64,000 nucleotides of DNA, from NCBI GenBank assembly GCA_041391665.1, contig JAWKNO010000002.1:1178001-1242000 (forward strand), given 5' to 3'. A program made the position numbers and the translations under genes. Of the stretch, positions 45,337 to 53,688 are shown piece by piece (the first letter of the stretch is position 1; every line of letters starts with the position of its first letter). Below the pieces are notes generated by a model that searched no databases, was not told the origin of the DNA, and worked only from the letters and a program-made list of their open reading frames with translations. Source of the stretch: Bacteroidia bacterium. Lineage in GTDB: Bacteria; Bacteroidota; Bacteroidia; J057.

Positions 45337-46842
45337 ATGAAATTATTTTTGAAATTTTTATTTACCGTCACCTTCGGATTGATTGGTTTATCCGCTTTTT
45401 CACAGGATGACAAAGCGACCCGGATAAACTTCTCCGATGAAGACAACCTCCTCATTCAGTCGTTAGCGCTATATCCCGATGCCACCATAAAGGTGATTCT
45501 GGAAGCTACCATGCAGCCGGACGCGTTGGTAAGAATTGGATCGGTAAGGAAAAATACAGAATCCCAGTTCAGGAAAATTATTGCTCCTTTCAACCAGGAT
45601 GTGCAGGCTCAGTTTTATGAATTGGCCCGCTACCCAGATCTGGTGAGTGCTTTGGTTTTAGATGGAAAACAAAGCAAATTGGATATTATGGCGATTTTGG
45701 CAGGATTCCCGGAAGATATTCATGCGGATGCGCTGGATTTGGGGCGAAAGAGGTATAAAGAGCTTGTGGAAATTCATCAACTTTTGGAAACTGCCAACCA
45801 ATCCTTCCATGCCATTGCTGATGAGTATCCTTACGAGGAGAAATTGGCACTTGAACAGTTGGTCCAAATGCCGGATGTATTGGATATATTGATGAATAAT
45901 TTTCAGGCTACCGTAGCCCTTGGCGGAATGTATCGGCGAGATCCTGACAGGGTATGGTATTTGGCGGATTCTGTGCAGACAGAAGTTGCCAACGAAAGAG
46001 TCCGGGAATTGGCCGACTGGAAAACAGATCTGGAAAATGACCCCGAAGCGCAACAGGAACTTCAGGCCGCTGCTGCAAATTTTGCAGATGAAAATGGCTA
46101 TGACTCAAGGACATATCGCGCCCCTTTGAACGAAAATGATTTTTATCATCAATATCCGATGCCTTATCCGTCCTACAGCTATTGGTTTGGGTACCCCTGG
46201 TGGTATTCGCATGCCATGTGGTATCCCCTGCCTTACTGGTATTACTGGGGATTTTATTATGGTCCTGGTGGACAGATGGTTATTTATGATCTTCCCTCAT
46301 GGTATTTTCTGGATTGGTATTTTTCCACCAGCTACAACCATTATTATTATCCGCATCTCTCCCATCGATACCTGACTCATTACGAACACCACCGGACCTC
46401 CACGCTTTCAGCTACTTCCCGGATCAGGGACTGGTCTGAGCAAAACCGTTTCGCAAGTTCTGGAGACTGGCTGCAAAATGATCCCAACCGCGTTGAGCGG
46501 CTCCGTGACTTTGGTGCACGTGACGCCAATCATCAGGTGCGTCAATTGCCCGATACCCGACCACGTAGTAACCCTGTCTACACTCGTCCGGCAGAAAATC
46601 GCCAGGTCTTTACCCGGCCCAACGACTCCCGTCAGGCACAGCCATCGGTTACTCCTCCCGTAAGGCGCGATATTCGCAGGGATCCGGCTATCAACCGGGC
46701 GCCCGAACACCAGGAGCAAATTCTGAAACAACGCGTGCCCTCAAGAGTGGGTGAGCCCGGGATTTCACAACCCCGGCCAACCGCTCCGCCCCGTACGGTT
46801 ACCCCGCAAAGGCAAACCCCTGTGATCAAAAAAAGGAATTGA
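45337..46842 (+). CDS. Exported DUF3300-like protein with Tyr/Trp-rich segment
   Basis: A 501-aa protein with a Sec signal (LFLKFLFTVTFGLIGLSAFS). The mature N-terminus contains LLIQSLALYPDATIKVILEA followed by TMQPDALVRI, resembling the ALYPD...T-P motif of DUF3300. A helical region follows to about residue 265, then an unusual stretch of about 90 residues packed with Tyr, Trp, Pro and His (YPMPYPSYSYWFGYPWWY and more). The C-terminal 130 residues are Pro/Arg-rich and basic. A promoter-like TTG-N18-TACCTTTA lies at 45265-45293. The function is unknown; an envelope location is likely. Confidence 0.65.
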   Translation: MKLFLKFLFTVTFGLIGLSAFSQDDKATRINFSDEDNLLIQSLALYPDATIKVILEATMQPDALVRIGSVRKNTESQFRKIIAPFNQDVQAQFYELARYPDLVSALVLDGKQSKLDIMAILAGFPEDIHADALDLGRKRYKELVEIHQLLETANQSFHAIADEYPYEEKLALEQLVQMPDVLDILMNNFQATVALGGMYRRDPDRVWYLADSVQTEVANERVRELADWKTDLENDPEAQQELQAAAANFADENGYDSRTYRAPLNENDFYHQYPMPYPSYSYWFGYPWWYSHAMWYPLPYWYYWGFYYGPGGQMVIYDLPSWYFLDWYFSTSYNHYYYPHLSHRYLTHYEHHRTSTLSATSRIRDWSEQNRFASSGDWLQNDPNRVERLRDFGARDANHQVRQLPDTRPRSNPVYTRPAENRQVFTRPNDSRQAQPSVTPPVRRDIRRDPAINRAPEHQEQILKQRVPSRVGEPGISQPRPTAPPRTVTPQRQTPVIKKRN

Positions 46843-46952
46843 CAGTGCGATAAGATAATGTATGAGGCAAGCATGCAAGAAGGTGAAAGAAAAATTAGGT
46901 ATACTTAATAAAGATTTACATCTGATTTTTCCTTCACCTTAATTATTTCTTT

Positions 46953-48470
46953 ATGAAAAGCATGCTACACCAAATCCTCGCCGACAACAAACGCGCCGAA
47001 CACGAAGACGCAATGGCGATCCAAAAGGAAATTGAAAACCCTGCTACCAGCGACTCCCGCCGCAATTTCCTGAAAAGAACGGCCCTCGGCGGCATGGCGA
47101 TCACCAGCCTGATGGGAATGTCAATCGGAGACACCATCGCCCAAAGTACCAGTAAGGTCAACCGGTTTTCCAATCCGTCGGATCTTAAGATCACCGATAT
47201 GCGGTATGTTACCATTTCCAATGGCACTTCCTTCACCAATGCGCGAAATGTTCTCATCCGCATCGACACCAACCAGGGAATTTATGGACTGGGAGAACTG
47301 CGCGACGGGGCAGATCCACGCTACGGGCTTTTCCTGAAAAGCCGCATCCTCGGCATGAACCCCTGCAACGTAGAGATGCTCTTCAAAATTATCAAACCAT
47401 TTGGCGGACATGGTAGAAAGGCTGGCGGTGTAAGTGGCGTTGAAATGGCGCTTTGGGATCTGGTTGGAAAAGCCTATGGCGTGCCTGTATGGCAACTGCT
47501 CGGAGGAAAATACAGAAATAAAGTACGCCTTTATGCTTATGTTCCCGCTCACAGTTCCCGGAATATGGACGTGGAAAAATTTAAGGCAGATTGCAAAGTG
47601 CGCATGGAAGATCAGGGGTTTACCTGGCTGAAAATGCACCCGGGTATTGGCGTTTACAGCGATGTGCCGGGAACGACGGTCAATACCCCTTTTATTCCGG
47701 GTTTTAAAGACAACAATGCCGATGACTACCTGTCTTATCAAAATACCCGGCATGCCTTTACCGGAATTCAGGTTACGGATAAAGGACTGGATTTGCTCTC
47801 CAATTATGTGGAGACGATCCGCAATGTTGTGGGGTATGATATTCCCCTTTCCGCGGATCACTTCGGCCATTTTGATATCAACAATTGTATCCGCGTCGCC
47901 AACGCACTTGAAAAGTTCCGACTGGCTTCGCTGGAAGACTTTGTTCCCTGGGACAGTATCGATCAGTTAAAAATGATCACCGATTCGATCAATTCGCCAA
48001 CCATTACAGGCGAAGATATATTTGGAAAAGAAGCCTTCCGCAAACTTTGCGATGTGCATGCAGTAGATATTGTGCATCCGGACATGGGAACTTCCGGAGG
48101 TATTCTGGAGACCAAAAAAATCGGCGATTATGCAGAGGAGACCGACATTGCGATGAAAATGCACTTTGCCGGAACGCCAGTTTCTTTTATGGCGAATGTC
48201 CATTGCGCAGCAGCGACGCAAAACTTCCTCGCCCTGGAAATGCCGACGCAGTGTGTGGACAATCCGTGGTGGCCCAAACTCGTCAAAATGGTTGGCGAAC
48301 AGCCCCTGTACACCAAAGGATTTGCCAACGTGCCTTCAGACGCGCCCGGACTCGGGGTCGAACTCAACGAAGAAGAACTCAAAAAACATATTCACGAAGA
48401 AGATAAGAGCTATTTTGCCCCGACACCTGACTGGGATGCCAAACGCTCCCATGACCGGTTGTGGAGTTAA
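46953..48470 (+). CDS. Tat-exported enolase-superfamily enzyme (mandelate racemase/muconate lactonizing type)
   Basis: The 505-aa protein has a Tat signal (SRRNFLKRTALGG, Arg36-Arg37) preceded by an unusually long 35-residue n-region. The enolase-superfamily N-terminal cap is followed by the barrel with ALWDLVGKAYGVPVWQLLGG, the metal ligands in SADHFGHFD (Asp), ASLEDFVPWD (Glu) and ITGEDIFG (Glu/Asp), and DIVHPDMGTSGGILETKK. These enzymes abstract a proton alpha to a carboxylate; galactonate dehydratase-like sugar acid dehydration is likely, but the substrate cannot be read. Downstream lie a terminator, a DUF3365 gene and an epimerase gene. Confidence 0.85.
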   Translation: MKSMLHQILADNKRAEHEDAMAIQKEIENPATSDSRRNFLKRTALGGMAITSLMGMSIGDTIAQSTSKVNRFSNPSDLKITDMRYVTISNGTSFTNARNVLIRIDTNQGIYGLGELRDGADPRYGLFLKSRILGMNPCNVEMLFKIIKPFGGHGRKAGGVSGVEMALWDLVGKAYGVPVWQLLGGKYRNKVRLYAYVPAHSSRNMDVEKFKADCKVRMEDQGFTWLKMHPGIGVYSDVPGTTVNTPFIPGFKDNNADDYLSYQNTRHAFTGIQVTDKGLDLLSNYVETIRNVVGYDIPLSADHFGHFDINNCIRVANALEKFRLASLEDFVPWDSIDQLKMITDSINSPTITGEDIFGKEAFRKLCDVHAVDIVHPDMGTSGGILETKKIGDYAEETDIAMKMHFAGTPVSFMANVHCAAATQNFLALEMPTQCVDNPWWPKLVKMVGEQPLYTKGFANVPSDAPGLGVELNEEELKKHIHEEDKSYFAPTPDWDAKRSHDRLWS

Positions 48471-48490
48471 GCCTTATTTGGATAAATCAT

Positions 48491-48535
48491 CCTGTAGCCT
48501 GAGAAATCGCATATCTTCAGGCTACAGGTTTCTTT
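48491..48535 (+). terminator. Rho-independent terminator after the enolase-superfamily gene
   Basis: Perfect 12-bp arms CCTGTAGCCTGA (48491-48502) and their complement (48517-48528) enclose a 14-nt loop and are followed by TTTCTTT. Confidence 0.8.
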
Positions 48536-48546
48536 AGATTTGGAGA

Positions 48547-49158
48547 ATGAATAAAGTAGTTATGAAAAATTTACTGACAATACTTCTCATTTTATTGCTA
48601 GGGCAAATACAATTTTCGTCCTGCACTTCTCCTTCTCACCACAGCAGTCAGGTAACCGAACGACTTCCCGACAGTGTGTATATGACTCAGGGAAAAACCA
48701 TAGTTGGCGCAGTGTTTTCCAAACTATCGGGCGAGCTGAGTGTGGCGATGCAGGCTGGGGGAGTGGAGAAAGCTGTGCCGTATTGCAATGCAAGAGCCTA
48801 TCCGCTTACAGACAGCCTTGCTGAGGTATATAAAGTTTTTATTAAAAGAACTTCCCTGAAGGTGAGAAATCCCCAAAATGTGGCCGATAGTATGGAAAAT
48901 GCAATCATCAACACCTATCTGCAGAAAAAAGCACAAGGCGAGCCATTGACACCTATGGTTGTTGCGGTTTCTGAGAGTGAAACCCGGTTTTTTGCACCGA
49001 TCATCCTTGCGGCTCCCTGTCTGAAATGTCATGGAGATATAGAAAAAGATATTTCACCGGAAAAATATGTATTCATAAAAGATCTGTATCGTTCCGATGA
49101 AGCAACCGGTTATGCAGAAGGAGATTTGCGCGGCATTTGGTCTGTAGCGTTTCGTTAA
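48547..49158 (+). CDS. DUF3365 (Tll0287-like) haem-binding lipoprotein
   Basis: A 203-aa lipoprotein (signal LLTILLILLLGQIQFSSC). The mature part matches DUF3365/Tll0287-like: SGELSVAMQAGGVEKAVPYC at the start and the haem-type CLKCHG motif near residue 158, with TSLKVRNPQNVADSMEN in between, the most conserved family segment. Such proteins sense or bind haem in the periplasm. A TAGATTTG -7-like element (48535-48542) lies 5 bp before the first ATG, which suggests that the second ATG at 48562 (MKNLLTIL) may be the real start. The next gene begins 2 bp after the stop. Confidence 0.85.
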   Translation: MNKVVMKNLLTILLILLLGQIQFSSCTSPSHHSSQVTERLPDSVYMTQGKTIVGAVFSKLSGELSVAMQAGGVEKAVPYCNARAYPLTDSLAEVYKVFIKRTSLKVRNPQNVADSMENAIINTYLQKKAQGEPLTPMVVAVSESETRFFAPIILAAPCLKCHGDIEKDISPEKYVFIKDLYRSDEATGYAEGDLRGIWSVAFR

Positions 49159-49160
49159 TT

Positions 49161-50120
49161 ATGAAAAAAATATTCCCGTTCACAGTATTGCTCCTCCTCC
49201 TCACCGGATGCACGAACACATCTCCGTCGCTTTTCACCATTGGTAATGAGCAGATTCGTGTGCAGGTAAGTGCTGCCGGCGCTGAACTTAGAAGCATCAG
49301 GACTGTGCATGAAGAGCGAGAATACATTTGGCAGGCGGATTCCAATTATTGGTCCCAATCGTCGCCAATATTATTTCCGGTAATCGGCAGATCGTATGAA
49401 AATGCTTACCTGTATGACGGGGTGCAGTACCATATGCCGCAACATGGTTTTGCCATGAATTATGACTGGCTATGTGTTTTTCAGGGCGAAGATAGTCTCG
49501 CTTTTGAATTCCGCGCCAATGAAGAAACCCGGAAGTTATATCCCTTTGATTTTGTATTGGACGCATCCTACAAAATCAGGCATAATCGTCTGGCCGTGTA
49601 TTATCAGGTTCGAAATGAAGGCAATAGGCCTATGCCTTTTGTAATTGGCGGTCACCCCGGTTTTAATTGTCCGATGGGAGAAGCTGTTCCTCAAAGTGCT
49701 TATAAGCTGGTTTTTGAAAAAGAAGAATTCCTGTACCGTTATTATCTGGCGAATGCGATACCGGACAGCGCTTTATTTCTCGACCATCAGAAAAGCATTC
49801 CGATCAGCAAGACGCTGTTTGAAAGCGGAGCCGTCATTTTGAAAAATCCCCAATCATCCTGGGTAGGTTTACAGCGCCCTGACGGGAGCATCTATCTGAA
49901 ACTACATATCGAAAATTTTCCCTATCTCACCCTTTGGACAAGTATGAAAGAAGAGGCACATTTTATTTGCCTGGAACCCTGGATGGGTTTACCCGGACAG
50001 CGGGAAAGTTTGCAGCAGATAACCGACAAGGAAGGGGCTATTGAGCTTGAACCGGGAGAGGCTTTTGCCACTTTCTACGAGATTGAGGTGGGGGAGAACT
50101 CTCAAGGTGGGAAAATGTAA
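49161..50120 (+). CDS. Aldose 1-epimerase-like lipoprotein (LacX/YeaD type)
   Basis: From the ATG at 49161 the product has 319 aa and a lipoprotein signal (FPFTVLLLLLTGC). The mature enzyme shows the galactose mutarotase-like landmarks: SSPILFPVIGR, the catalytic His in MPQHGFAMNYDW, GGHPGFNCPM and the acid in FICLEPWMGLPGQ. It interconverts alpha and beta anomers of a sugar; the LacX subgroup has unknown natural substrates. Location as a lipoprotein in the envelope is unusual for this enzyme class. It is 2 bp from the DUF3365 gene and is the last gene before the defence island. Confidence 0.85.
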   Translation: MKKIFPFTVLLLLLTGCTNTSPSLFTIGNEQIRVQVSAAGAELRSIRTVHEEREYIWQADSNYWSQSSPILFPVIGRSYENAYLYDGVQYHMPQHGFAMNYDWLCVFQGEDSLAFEFRANEETRKLYPFDFVLDASYKIRHNRLAVYYQVRNEGNRPMPFVIGGHPGFNCPMGEAVPQSAYKLVFEKEEFLYRYYLANAIPDSALFLDHQKSIPISKTLFESGAVILKNPQSSWVGLQRPDGSIYLKLHIENFPYLTLWTSMKEEAHFICLEPWMGLPGQRESLQQITDKEGAIELEPGEAFATFYEIEVGENSQGGKM

Positions 50121-50123
50121 AAT

Positions 50124-50150
50124 TTTCTCATCATGATATTTCATGAGAAA
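50124..50150 (+). terminator. Probable terminator hairpin after the epimerase gene
   Basis: An 8-bp inverted repeat (TTTCTCAT at 50124-50131, ATGAGAAA at 50143-50150) with an 11-nt loop lies just after the stop codon. The following T-run is weak. It marks the left boundary of ordinary chromosome. Confidence 0.45.
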
Positions 50151-50257
50151 GTTTGCAGTTCCCATTTATACTTGCCTAATTCTAAACAAATCGAGTTATC
50201 CACATAATCGTGAATAAATATTTTGTAATTTTTATTAACCCAGAGTAATAAATGTCG

Positions 50258-50265
50258 TATATTTG
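50258..50265 (+). promoter_or_regulatory. Candidate promoter -7 element of the retron operon
   Basis: TATATTTG is an exact TAnnTTTG match. It is followed about 6 bp later by the first hairpin of the structured leader RNA. No convincing TTG -33 element lies 19-21 bp upstream. Confidence 0.4.
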
Positions 50266-50645
50266 TACAGTCATTGCAATATTCGCAATGAAAGTTTTTT
50301 GACATTGTACCAAAGGGTACGGCTTGGTAGAAAATGGTTATAGTTGACCGCACCATACGTGAAGCGGATTCAGTTCCGTAATGACACTTTGTGTCATCCT
50401 TAGGGAGGGCATCTTCTCATCTCTCGTCCATTAACCGGTACAGAGATAGCAAGATTTCATATCTTCTCTATTCATCTCCTCATTAAAATTTGATTACGTC
50501 ATTTTATTGATTTGATGGGACAATTTTTTTAAAGGGAGTAAGGAAATGTGTATAGGGGGCGTGGTAGATCGCGAGAACGGCAACTAGCTAACCGGCTGGG
50601 ACAAACGGCGAACGGTTCGTCGTTCTTAGCAACATTATTTTTTCA
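50266..50645 (+). ncRNA. Candidate retron ncRNA (msr-msd) / structured leader
   Basis: About 380 bp without a coding frame precede the retron genes. The stretch is full of inverted repeats: CATTGC/GCAATG (50272-50290), GTACC/GGTAC (50307-50320), ATGACAC/GTGTCAT with a TTT loop (50381-50397), an imperfect stem with AAGAT/ATCTT core near 50448-50472, and a 9-bp stem with CGG loop (50604-50624) ending 16 nt before a T-rich run. TCCTTA (50397-50402) and TAAGGA (50539-50544) could close an outer stem of about 150 nt. This is what a retron ncRNA looks like in outline: several short hairpins plus a longer one, upstream of the reverse transcriptase operon. Exact msr/msd limits and the branching guanosine cannot be fixed by eye. 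Confidence 0.5.
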
Positions 50646-50647
50646 AT

Positions 50648-50869
50648 ATGAAAAATAACAAATTTTCTACCTCAGACCTGATCCTCCGTCTGGAGTTGAT
50701 CTTGTCAGAAAGCCGCGATCTACCCGCGAGAGACGTAAACACCATCAAAGATTGCATTGAAGTGCTTAAAAACACAGAAGATGATAATCAGTCATACGGA
50801 TGGATACTCAAAGTAGCAATTGAGATCCTTCCTGAGCTTATGAAGGTTTTTATGAATATGGATTTGTGA
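50648..50869 (+). CDS. Small acidic protein of unknown function in the retron operon (73 aa)
   Basis: The ORF starts with MKNNKFSTSDLILRLELILS and ends with LPELMKVFMNMDL. It is predicted mostly helical and acidic, has no Cys and no signal peptide. I do not recognise a family. It sits between the structured RNA and the XRE gene, 82 bp upstream of the latter, on the same strand as the reverse transcriptase. Codon use is plausible and the start follows an A/T-rich leader as usual in Bacteroidota. It may be an accessory or toxin-like component of the retron. Confidence 0.6.
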   Translation: MKNNKFSTSDLILRLELILSESRDLPARDVNTIKDCIEVLKNTEDDNQSYGWILKVAIEILPELMKVFMNMDL

Positions 50870-50951
50870 GACCAGTGATGAATGATACGATAAGCACAGA
50901 GACATTATTCTTTCGCACCCCTTCCATTTTTCTTTTTTTAATAAAACTATC

Positions 50952-51257
50952 ATGCAACTTGGTCAAACTATAGAATCTTTACGCAAAAAGCGTGGTCTCA
51001 ATCAGATTGAAATGGCCAAATGTATAGGCATCTCTCAAACTTACCTTTCGCAAGTTGAGAATAATCGGAAAGACCCAAACCTTTCAGTACTTAAAAAGAT
51101 TGCATCTTGTTTGGAGACTCCTCTCCCAATAATCTTCTTTCTCTCTTTAGAAAAGGAAGACGTGCCGGAAAATAAAAAAGCAGCCTTTGATGTTTTATTT
51201 CCAGCCATTGATTCAATGGTTAAAGAATTTTTTACCAGGCAATTAGCAAAGCCATGA
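50952..51257 (+). CDS. XRE-family helix-turn-helix protein of the retron
   Basis: A 101-aa protein whose first 65 residues are a classical XRE/Cro HTH: IESLRKKRGLNQIEMAKCIG, ISQTYLSQVENNRKDPNLSV and LKKIASCLETPLPIIF. A 30-residue acidic tail follows. Its stop overlaps the reverse transcriptase start by four bases (ATGA), so both are translationally coupled. HTH proteins are the partner component of several retron types (type VI is the HTH-associated one); it could be repressor, effector, or both. It also could bind the msDNA. Confidence 0.88.
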   Translation: MQLGQTIESLRKKRGLNQIEMAKCIGISQTYLSQVENNRKDPNLSVLKKIASCLETPLPIIFFLSLEKEDVPENKKAAFDVLFPAIDSMVKEFFTRQLAKP

Positions 51258-52132
51258 TTATTAGATCAAAAAAACACCTCACTCAAATACTAGGGATTTC
51301 TTGGGAAAAACTGGTAGAAGTGACTGATAACATTGATCGCTATTACTATAAAGACGCTAAACAGAAGACATATAAAGATGGTAGCCCAAAGCGACATGGT
51401 GTGTCAGGAAAAATTAAGTGGAGAGTGCTCCACCCGAGCATTAATGATCTTAAAACTATTCAGAAACGAATACACCACAGAATTTTAAAAAAATTAGATT
51501 ATCCTACTTACATGATGGGAGGCATAAAAAAGCGTGATAGCGTACTCAATGCTAGGCCTCATATGGGTAAGAAAGATAAATTGCTTACCGATATGAGTAA
51601 CTATTATCCCTCTGTTAAGAACAAGTGGGTATATCATGGCTTGATTGCTTATGGTTTTTCTCCTGACATTGCTTCAATTTTAACCAAATTAACAACTTTT
51701 AAGGGTTACGTTCCTCAAGGTGCTCCTACTAGCTCAGATGTAGCGAATATCGCCTTCAAAAACTTGATTGGTGATCAACTGAACGAATTCTGCGTGGAGA
51801 ATGGGATCACAATGACTCTGTATGTTGATGATATTACTTTTTCTAGCCAGAAGGATTTTGAACATCTCACGCCTCTACTTCTCAAAATGATAACTGATGC
51901 TGGTTTATACTACAGCCAAAGAAAAACTGGATATACCAGGTCAAAAAATGTAATTATTACAGGTGTTAAAACAGGAAATAATCAGCTTAACGCACCTGAT
52001 GATTTTGTAGAGAATAAGTTGAAGAAGCCAGAAAATTTCAATGAAAATCAACGAAAAGGTCACAAGAATCGCTTTGAGCGGATTCGGAGGATTAGTAAGC
52101 AAAAATTTAATGCTCTTGGATTATTCTTTTGA
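51254..52132 (+). CDS. Retron-type reverse transcriptase
   Basis: The 292-aa enzyme carries the retron hallmarks: NARPH at residues 98-102 (the NAxxH motif of region X), the first catalytic Asp in LLTDMSNYYPSV (Asp112), PQGAPTSSDVAN (from 153), catalytic YVDD at 189-192 and the VTG-like ITG in NVIITGVKTGN (234-236). The thumb-like C-terminus (GHKNRFERIRRISKQKFNAL) is basic and binds the RNA template. It would copy part of the neighbouring ncRNA into msDNA. It is translationally coupled to the XRE gene. Its AT content is clearly higher than in the eCIS region, a sign of horizontal transfer. Group II intron (no maturase domain) and DGR (no template/variable repeats seen) origins are unlikely. 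Confidence 0.93.
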   Translation: MIIRSKKHLTQILGISWEKLVEVTDNIDRYYYKDAKQKTYKDGSPKRHGVSGKIKWRVLHPSINDLKTIQKRIHHRILKKLDYPTYMMGGIKKRDSVLNARPHMGKKDKLLTDMSNYYPSVKNKWVYHGLIAYGFSPDIASILTKLTTFKGYVPQGAPTSSDVANIAFKNLIGDQLNEFCVENGITMTLYVDDITFSSQKDFEHLTPLLLKMITDAGLYYSQRKTGYTRSKNVIITGVKTGNNQLNAPDDFVENKLKKPENFNENQRKGHKNRFERIRRISKQKFNALGLFF

Positions 52133-52233
52133 AACAGGATATGGGACAATCAAAATCAAAGATTAATCAAAGAGAGCTTTATCAATGTTATTTAACATGT
52201 TGTTCATTGCGAAACTCTCGACATATTTTACAA

Positions 52234-53688
52234 TTAAAAACTTAACCAATTTTCAGCTAACCCATACTCTCGAAAAATCTCCTCCCAACGCTCCCTTGAT
52301 CCCTGAAAAAATACTGTTGCCTCCTCCGCCGCAAACTTCTCATTCATCTCGGCATTATTAGAAAGATAGTTAAATGATCCCTTGATAGTCAACTCATCAT
52401 CTTTGATAAGAATTTTCCGATGAGTTCCGGACAGCTCGATCATGTTGTTGTTAAAGTGATCAGGTAGGTTTACAAAGTAAAACTGCTGTCCATACTTCGA
52501 TTTTAGGTCCCGCAATTTTAGAATTACCTCCTCATGATGGTCATTCCGACCATCGATTCCATAGAGAATGCAAACCTTTACCCCCCTTTCGAGGGCTTGC
52601 TCCAAATCAGGAAACAACCGCTCTGTGGCCTTGCGAATCCAAGGAGACTCAATCAGGATGGCTTTCTTTGCATTTCGGATTGCATTAAGAACGGCCTCTC
52701 TAATCTCAAAATTGACCAATTCTCTATATCCTTTTTTACCAGCCCCGGTCTTTTCTTTATTGACTTCCTGACGCTCTTTTTCAAATTCAGACTGATGTTT
52801 GAGGGCCAGCTTTGCAATGTCCTCATCGTAGAAGGCATTTGGCTGATCTCCCAGCCTTTCCTTTACGATCTTGACCTTGTCTTTGAGTTCTTTCTCGCTG
52901 GATGTAAGAACTTTCCAGTAGATCTCTCCGCTGGGATTATCCTTTTCGGTGTAACCAAGTACGAAATGCTCCTCATAAAACAAGTCTCCCCAAAGAATAC
53001 TCTGTTTGTTTTTTGCAAAGTCCACGAGTTCCTTGCCTTTATTTTCCATCTGGTACACCTGGCAAATATCTACCCAATGCTCATTGAGCCATTTGAACTC
53101 GGGACGATTCCCGTCAAAGATCCCGGTAAACTTAGTCTCAACCCTGATATTTTGGAATTCCCTGGAAAATTGGATCTCGCCGGTGGTTCCATCGATTACC
53201 AATTCGTAATCAACTGTTTCTGTAATGCTTATCCAGGCATTTCCATTGAGGATTTCTTCTCCTTTTGTATTCAGCCAATATGCACCTTCCTTCCCCAGAT
53301 AGATAGCTCCATGGCGGGCCAATTCGTATAATTCGCGAAGGATAAAATAAGGAGGCTGGAGACCAAGAAAAGTTTTAATTTCATTTTCAGTATTCATCCC
53401 TGCCTGAATCAGTCTCAAAAGAATACTGTGGACCTGGCTGGTATCTTTTTCCGGTTTCCCAGCTGAAATGAGAGATAGTTTAACTTTGTAATATGGGAAG
53501 GCTATCTTTTGTAAGTAGTTCAGGGTGAAACGATCACCAAATTCACTATCAAACCTTCGGGCCATTTCCTTATCTGATAGCTGCTTCGGCCTGATGATTT
53601 GGGGATTCGACTTTTTGTCTGGTTTTTGTCCCTGGGGACGGTATTGCTTTTGCCGATATTTGCTTCCTTTAGCTCTGTTCTTATCCAT
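52234..53688 (-). CDS. mkoB: Mokosh type I PLD-family nuclease, MkoB
   Basis: A 484-aa protein. Its N-terminus is very basic (KNRAKGSKYRQKQYRPQGQK), which suggests nucleic acid binding. A winged-helix-like part follows (about 60-170). The C-terminal domain (about 320-480) is phospholipase D-like with a single catalytic motif, THRKILIKDDELTIKGSFNY (His at about 420), equivalent to HxK-x4-D-x6-GS, so it should act as a dimer. PLD nuclease plus kinase-helicase is the layout of type I Mokosh anti-phage systems. Its ATG overlaps the stop of the upstream mkoA by 8 bp. It ends 101 bp from the convergent reverse transcriptase gene. Confidence 0.82.
   Translation of the reverse strand: MDKNRAKGSKYRQKQYRPQGQKPDKKSNPQIIRPKQLSDKEMARRFDSEFGDRFTLNYLQKIAFPYYKVKLSLISAGKPEKDTSQVHSILLRLIQAGMNTENEIKTFLGLQPPYFILRELYELARHGAIYLGKEGAYWLNTKGEEILNGNAWISITETVDYELVIDGTTGEIQFSREFQNIRVETKFTGIFDGNRPEFKWLNEHWVDICQVYQMENKGKELVDFAKNKQSILWGDLFYEEHFVLGYTEKDNPSGEIYWKVLTSSEKELKDKVKIVKERLGDQPNAFYDEDIAKLALKHQSEFEKERQEVNKEKTGAGKKGYRELVNFEIREAVLNAIRNAKKAILIESPWIRKATERLFPDLEQALERGVKVCILYGIDGRNDHHEEVILKLRDLKSKYGQQFYFVNLPDHFNNNMIELSGTHRKILIKDDELTIKGSFNYLSNNAEMNEKFAAEEATVFFQGSRERWEEIFREYGLAENWLSF

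Noticed and set aside
50120..50650. Second tRNA-end copy as left attachment site of the defence island
   Set aside because: I looked for the 17-bp sequence on both strands near the left border and did not find it.
51254..52132. Diversity-generating retroelement or group II intron RT
   Set aside because: No Avd gene, no template/variable repeat pair and no maturase domain; NAxxH and ITG motifs plus the XRE partner indicate a retron.
52534..53331. 265-aa plus-strand ORF opposite mkoB
   Set aside because: It is the complementary shadow of the PLD nuclease gene and shows no family motif.
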